The notes below the pieces were generated by a model that worked only from the letters and a program-made list of their open reading frames with translations, was not told the origin of the DNA and did no database searches. A stretch of DNA of 64,000 bases from Aradus depressus (lineage: Eukaryota > Arthropoda > Insecta > Hemiptera > Aradidae): positions 52,552,108 through 52,616,107 of the forward strand of contig OY759217.1 of NCBI GenBank assembly GCA_963662175.1, in the 5' to 3' direction. Shown here piece after piece: positions 59,330-64,000 of this stretch; the stretch's first letter is position 1; the number at the start of each line of letters is the position of its first letter. Position numbers and translations under genes: made by a program.

Positions 59330-60001
59330 TAAGAAAACAAAAGTCGTTGGTGAATCCCCAAAACGAATTAATCAACTAATTTTTCGCCTTCTCTCCAAAA
59401 CCAGTCGACTGTTTGCTCTAATATTCAACAGTTGACTTACCTAAATCCTCATACTAAATTCTGTGTCAATAAATTGCCGGTTATTAGGGTTTTTGAATTC
59501 AGCCCCCTTCCTTCCCTTCAGCCAATTGTTATGTTCTCTGTTATGGGTTTTGACTTTAATCATGAAATTTCATGTCGATACATTCATTACATCGGCAGTT
59601 AGTGGTGTTTTTGAGTGGAGCCACCCTCTTATCCCAACTTACCTTCTCCCAATTCCGCTGAAAATTAATAAGTGTCGTCCTTATGGGGTTTTGAATTCAA
59701 ATATGAACTTTTGTATCGATACATTCACTACATAAGAGTTTTTGAGTTAAGCCTCACCTGCAACCTCTCCTCCCCTTCGGTCTATTTAGCTAGAGGGTTC
59801 TAGATTCACATATAAAATTGTATATCGATGTATTTATTCTATCAGATGTTATCGTCATCACAGACACACAGACAGAGTAAATTTTTTCATATTTGGAATA
59901 TTGAGGTTGGAAAACATGAAATTCAGTTGAAAACTGCGCATCGAATTTTCGACCGATTACGTACCTTCCTCTTCACTCCGTATAACTGGGGAAGTATAAT
60001 A
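59330..60001 (-). mobile_element. Family B element, near full length
   Basis: Starts AAAGTCGTTGGTGAATCCCC and ends TATAACTGGGGAAGTATAAT after CGAATTTTCGACCGATTACG. Three to four internal sub-repeats carry CATTCATTACATCGGCAGTT and GTCGTCCTTATGGGGTTTTG. Read on the opposite strand the sub-repeat corresponds to the satellite's AACTGCCGATGTAATGAATG. Length about 670 bp with both ends, comparable to the copy at 47.5-48.1 kb. No ORF of interest. It sits in the kinase intron. Confidence 0.7.
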
Positions 60002-60576
60002 TTGTTTTTTAAACAAATGGATTACTTTTTCTTTATGCTGCGTAGCGGAGGAGGTTTTCGGTTGTTTACCTGCAAAACTCTAAAAAGGTTTCTGAATCCT
60101 GAATTCGAATATTTCTTTAGATTAAGGTAGTAAAAATCGATTGTAGTGGAGTTGCACATTTTGCGAAATACAGTGACGATATTGCTGGTTTATTCACTAA
60201 GAAGCAACATTATTAATTGTTGTAACAACAATTTGCAAGAATACTGAAAGCCATTTTGTGTCATTTCCTCTAAAACAATATTTACCATCAAATAATATTT
60301 TCAAATGTTGTGAAGAGAAGCCAGACGCAGAAGCTTTCATATTTGATTCCCCTGTGAATATTTGAGGGGTGCATTGACATCTGAAACTGATAAACATTTA
60401 ACTAGCGGGGTCCCGAACCATCCCCCCCCCCCCCCCCCCCCCTCTCTCAACTTTATATATTTATACTGAGTATCGATCAGGTAAATGGTAACCTCAACTT
60501 CCGCAAAGTTACCTCCCAACAATCATTAATTCATTGTCTACTTCTAAGTTGGGGAACGCGGACATATTGTGCAACT
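60002..60576. other. Intron, no recognised feature
   Basis: A C-run covers about 60421-60442. Two minus-strand frames of about 60 codons show no domain. Confidence 0.4.
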
Positions 60577-60815
60577 TGTAATAAATAAATAAAACAAACT
60601 TATTTTTAAAATATTGTCTATTCCAGCAAAGATATTTACAAAACTACCGGTTTCGGCCTCACACCATCTAGGTCTAGTTATGAACTAAACTTTAGTTTAG
60701 TTTAGTTTTAAAAAAATTAGAAGAGTTCAATTTTAAATTGAAAAATTATTTTTACCATTCATATTGAATTGTAAGTATGAAGCATTTGCATTTCAGTGTT
60801 TATTTCAAATTTTAT

Positions 60816-61321
60816 TTGTAATTTTAGCCTAACATTATCAGATTTTTTAAAAAATCTAAGAGAGGGAGAGTACACACTACGTTGGAGCAAGATGCCATCA
60901 TGCCCTACCGACCGTAATAATTATTAGCCAAAGAATTTTTCTGTTGGGAAGTTCTTTTTTATATATATATATATATATATGTATTATATATGTATTATAT
61001 ATGTATATATATATAAAATATGTATTATATATGTATATATATATAAAATATTTATATATATTTATATATTACCTCATTACCTTATTTATATATTATATAT
61101 GTATATATTTGTTTGCCTAAACAACAAATTAAATGGTTTTACTTAAGTTAGACTTTATACGCTTTATAGAATGTTTAATTTCATTTGATACAAATAAACA
61201 TTTCGTTGGTCCAGAGTTATTTACAGTAAAACGGAAATATGGCAAGAGGGATGTCTGTGATAGGCTTAAAAAAAATTAAAAAAAAAAAAACTTCGGTTCA
61301 GCGCAAGGGGCGCCATACACT
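60816..61321. other. AT-rich with TA microsatellite
   Basis: Positions 60960-61110 are TATATG/TATATA repeats. An A-rich stretch and the string CGGTTCAGCGCAAGGGGCGC precede the Jockey fragment. No gene. Confidence 0.5.
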
Positions 61322-61675
61322 ATTTTTTTTTTAAATATATATATACATATTGTTAAAATATGATGTCTTGTAGAAGCCGGGGCTTCAGACGACGGTGTAG
61401 CAGAGGTTCCCCAATGCCAAAGGTAGCGGCTCCAGAAACACTGCAGCCCAGCCCTGAACCTTGTCGCTAACTTCAAAATGAAGTCTCTAACATCGGGAAC
61501 AAGCAGCTCCCTGCGTATCTGAGAATTCCTTACCATCCAAGGGGCGTTTACGGCAAGGCGTAGAACTTTGTTTTCGAACCTGACTATCTTCTTAATGTTG
61601 GTCTGGCTTGTGCCGAGCCAAACCGGACAGGCGTATGTGATGAGTGGCCGTATGAGTGCAGTGTAGATAAAACAA
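61322..61675 (-). mobile_element. Jockey-like LINE 3' end
   Basis: The minus strand encodes IYTALIRPLITYACPVWLG, then RFENKVLRLAVNAPWMVRN, then SQIRRELLVPDVRDFI: the RT thumb of a Jockey-clade LINE, with no stop until after the fragment's upstream edge. The plus-strand T-run at 61322-61331 may be its poly-A tail. It is 5'-truncated near 61675. Sequence similarity to the fragment at 63.5 kb is limited, so it comes from another subfamily. Confidence 0.75.
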
Positions 61676-61708
61676 CACTAAAATACATTTATTTTATAAA
61701 ATTCATTC

Positions 61709-62003
61709 AGAGCTCAAGATCGTGGGTTCGAAACCCGACCGAGGCCCTTACTTCATTTTATCTAGGAGGTAAAATAAACTTAAGCAAGCCGTCCTTCGGA
61801 TGGGACGTTAAGCGATGACCCCGAACCTGTACGATGTCAGGTACTCGTTCAAGACCCCTGCCCTAGATGAATAAAAATTTAGGGTAGGCAAAATTTAGGA
61901 CTCCCACAGTAGAGTCGGGCTCGGGACTGACGAAAGAGCGCTCTGGTAGTAGGCGATTTGACCTCGTAGTTAAAGCATGAGTCCTAAAACCTAACCTAAC
62001 CTA
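61709..62003 (+). mobile_element. tRNA-derived SINE, copy 5
   Basis: Plus orientation: truncated head AGCTCAAGATCGTGGGTTCG with a perfect B box GGTTCGAAACC, body with GCCGTCCTTCGGATGGGACG and TACGATGTCAGGTACTCG. It ends AAAACCTAACCTAACCTAAA. The A box is missing, so this copy is unlikely to be transcribed from its own promoter. Confidence 0.75.
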
Positions 62004-62125
62004 AAATAATAATAATAAAAATACACATAAAAACTGAAATGTAAAATGCTTCATACTTACAATTCAATATGAATGGTAAAAATAATTTTTAAATTTAAAA
62101 TTAAACTAAAGTTTAGTTCATAACT

Positions 62126-62162
62126 AGACCTGACGATGGTGTAAGGCCGAAACCGGTAGTTT
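62126..62162 (+). ncRNA. Hammerhead-like motif 5
   Basis: Plus strand: stem I strand AGAC, core CTGACGA, extra T, weak stem II GGT/GCC (one G-U) with loop GTAAG, core GAAA, palindrome ACCGGT, cleavage base A, stem I partner GTTT. Stem I closes with four pairs (one G-U). All core bases are intact. The opposite arm at 60644-60680 carries the same motif with its CUGANGA core destroyed (CTAGATG). Confidence 0.65.
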
Positions 62163-62225
62163 TGTAAATATCTTTGTTGGAATAGACAATTTTTCAAAAA
62201 TAAGTTTGTTTTATTTACATCATTA

Positions 62226-62329
62226 TCTTACAATTTGTTATAACAGCAAGGAAAAAAACTCTTATTTGGACAAGGATAGGGCCGTATGCATGGGGAGGAG
62301 ATTTTGTAGGATATCTGCATGCATGAGGG

Positions 62330-62363
<34 letters not shown>

Positions 62364-62439
62364 TTTGTACGTGGGCAGCTCCAAAAACATATGTCGCATT
62401 AGCAATATACTCGCAATAGGAATGTCTACTTTTGTCTAG
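62226..62439. other. G-run and flank
   Basis: A run of about 29 G covers 62333-62361. No other feature. Confidence 0.5.
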
Positions 62440-62713
62440 TATTTACCTTCAGTGATATAAAAAGTCGTCGGTGAAGCACTAATCTACTTCCCCAGACCAA
62501 ATTAATCATTTAACTTTTCGCTCCTTCCCCAAAACACCCTTCCCTTCGGCCGATTTGACTGAAAATCTATAGTTATTGTCCATATAGAGTTCAGGTCACA
62601 CATATTACAATTTCGTGTCGATACATTCATTCTATCGGCAGTTATTGGAGTTTTGTGTTAAGCCTCCCCCTTAATTATCTCTTTCATTTGGTCGATTTGG
62701 CTGAAAATCAATA
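62440..62713 (-). repeat. Family B fragment
   Basis: AAAGTCGTCGGTGAAGCACT, then CTACTTCCCCAG, then GATACATTCATTCTATCGGC. It is cut off by the SINE piece that follows. Confidence 0.6.
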
Positions 62714-62908
62714 GATTCGCCCGAGGCGCTTAGGTTTTTTTATCTGAAAGGTGAAAAAACCTTGAGCACGCCGTCCTTCGGATGGGTCGTTAAGCTATGT
62801 TCCCGAGCCTTTGTGATGTCAGGTACTCGATATAGACCTTTACCCTAAGTGATTAGAAATTTGCGGGTAGGCTCCCACAGAAGAGTCGAGCTCATGTCCA
62901 CCAGAGTA
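62714..62908 (+). mobile_element. SINE body fragment (copy 6)
   Basis: GAGCACGCCGTCCTTCGGAT, then TGATGTCAGGTACTCG, then CTCCCACAGAAGAGTCGAGC. Neither the tRNA head nor the pentamer tail is present. It is closer to the 42.2-43.3 kb tandem repeat than to copies 1-5 at its left end (CTTGAGCACG). Confidence 0.6.
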
Positions 62909-63184
62909 TATATGTATAAATTTCTTTATTCTTCTTAAATTATAGTTGTTACTATTTCTAGATATTGTTTTAACGGTTAAGGTTTCTATCAAAACTGGTT
63001 TTTACCAGTCAGAACGATTTTTAATCATGAATACCAGTATTGTCTTGCATTGAAACTGGTATTGAGGAAAGTTAAAACTAGTTTTGACTAGTTAGACCGG
63101 GTTTTGACAACATTTTCGTTTTAACTGTATAAAATGTACATAAAAACCTGTGATTAATTAATAAAACTGTTACAACTCAATAAA
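62909..63184. other. No recognised feature
   Basis: AT-rich, with several imperfect repeats of AAACTGGTTTTTACCAGT type between 62990 and 63110. Confidence 0.35.
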
Positions 63185-63469
63185 CCATTTATTTAATGGT
63201 GAATCACAGGCTACGTACTTCCCCAGTACGAATCAATCAACTACGTTTCGATCTCTCTCCTAAGCTGATCGACCGTTTGAGCTAAAATTCAATATTTGAC
63301 TTTGGTGGCTTCAGAATCCTCGAACTCAACTTCCTGTTGGTACTATTTTTAATTCGGGGGCTATTTGTGTCGAGCCTCACTTCTCTCGTCCCTCATTCAC
63401 TTGGAACTATTTCGCGGAAATTTTTAACAGAAGTCATCCTGACAGAGTTTTGAATTTAAATATAAAATT
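63185..63469 (-). repeat. Family B fragment
   Basis: ACGTACTTCCCCAGTACGAA, then GATCGACCGTTTGAGC, matching the left part of the family B element at 59.3 kb. It ends where the Jockey fragment begins. Confidence 0.6.
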
Positions 63470-63868
63470 GCCAGATTGGCTATGCTGTACCCTATCCTCA
63501 ACAGGAAATCTCATCTACATCAAAAATGTTCCCTCCTTCTTTATATGGCTATTCTAAGACCATTACTGACATACGGCAGCGAGGTCTGGGGTGGAATCTC
63601 AAAGACGAATGGGAAGCGGATCCAAGCGTTTCAGAATAAAGTATTGAGGATTGCAACGAACGCTCCATGGTTTGTTAGAAATTCGCAGCTCCACCGTGAC
63701 CTCAAGTTTCCCACCATTGCTGAATTTAAAAAATCCAAATTTCTAAACTATAAAGCCCGCCTAGCAGACACGAAAGGAGCAGTTGCTTTCAACCTGGGAA
63801 GACCTACCGAGCACCCACGACTTAAGCCCAGACTTCTTCAGGACCTCTTCCAAGAAGATACCTTATAA
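63470..63868 (+). pseudogene. Jockey-like RT C-terminal fragment
   Basis: The frame reads LLYMAILRPLLTYGSEVWGG, then RIQAFQNKVLRIATNAPWFV, then RNSQLHRDLKFPTIAEFK, and ends at a TAA at 63866-63868 after QDLFQEDTL. This is the RT thumb and natural C-terminus of a Jockey-clade ORF2. It is 5'-truncated at about 63470; the ATG at 63476 is fortuitous. It is uninterrupted by stops. A poly-A tail is not evident right after the stop. Confidence 0.75.
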
Positions 63869-64000
63869 ATTGATATTTTACTTAGTTATTATGGATTTAC
63901 TAGGGCACTACCATTGATTGATAGAGGACATTTAATTTCATTTTTCCTTCTAAAATTGATTGTACGTTACATCTATATTATTTTACAAACGCTCTGACTC
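63869..64000. other. LINE 3' flank
   Basis: AT-rich end of the window, possibly the 3' UTR of the Jockey fragment. Confidence 0.35.

Larger units (their letters stand above)
60577..62225. repeat. Inverted repeat with hammerhead-bearing arms
   Basis: The left arm (about 60577-60815) is the reverse complement of the right arm (about 62025-62225), with small differences. Shared strings include ACAAACTTATTTTT, AAATATTTACAAAACTACCG in one arm and its complement in the other, and GAATTGTAAGTATGAAGCAT. The middle (about 1.2 kb) holds TA microsatellite, a Jockey fragment and a SINE. PLE terminal repeats can be inverted, which would explain this layout, but no PLE protein is seen between the arms. 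Confidence 0.7.

Overview
The window is eukaryotic repeat-rich DNA. An arthropod, probably an insect, fits best. Support comes from spliced exons with GT-AG borders, an AT-rich background with large introns, Jockey-like and R1-like non-LTR retrotransposons, Penelope-like elements (PLEs), pogo/Tigger and hAT remnants, and a tRNA-derived SINE ending in CCTAA pentamers, the insect telomere motif. The exact species cannot be read from the sequence. Only one host gene is recognised, two internal exons of an adenylate-kinase-domain protein near 58.5-58.9 kb. I recognise no other host gene.

1-29.2 kb: one large satellite array with three levels of order. The base unit is 144 bp. One to four of these are joined to a constant block of about 501 bp, giving higher-order units of about 645, 789, 933 or 1077 bp. 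Strings of these units repeat again as macro-copies of 8,108 bp and 9,830 bp plus a partial third. To the right, a 1,432-1,433 bp dimer takes over for about four periods, and the array decays at 28.5-29.2 kb. The 144-bp part matches the internal sub-repeat of a dispersed element called here family B. The constant block matches the 3' half of a second dispersed element called here family A. The satellite therefore looks like an amplified junction of two mobile elements.

29.2-45.7 kb: AT-rich DNA with an R1-like LINE 3' end (31.5-32.0), family A copies (33.3-34.4, 41.1-42.1, 43.3-45.7), a duplicated segment of about 600 bp (34.55/40.43), a long foldback element (35.9-36.5), a LINE C-terminal tail (37.9), a 464-bp tandem repeat (42.2-43.3) and a 66-bp minisatellite (43.3-44.0).

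45.7-58.3 kb: SINE copies, a PLE endonuclease fragment with a hammerhead-like motif (48.3-49.1), an uncharacterised short ORF (49.8), a pogo/Tigger end split by an R1-like LINE with a 15-bp target duplication (51.5-52.6), family B copies, a hAT-type MITE with an 8-bp target duplication (55.2-55.8), a Jockey copy whose 5' part is inverted (55.9-57.0), and another hammerhead-like motif followed by a 114-bp hairpin (57.9-58.2).

58.3-64 kb: the two kinase exons, a nearly complete family B copy, a 1.6-kb inverted repeat whose arms carry a hammerhead-like motif, more SINE copies and two Jockey RT C-terminal fragments.

The most notable signals are the hierarchical composite satellite, which carries a G-quadruplex motif in nearly every 144-bp unit, and five or six hammerhead-ribozyme-like motifs linked to PLE sequence within 24 kb.
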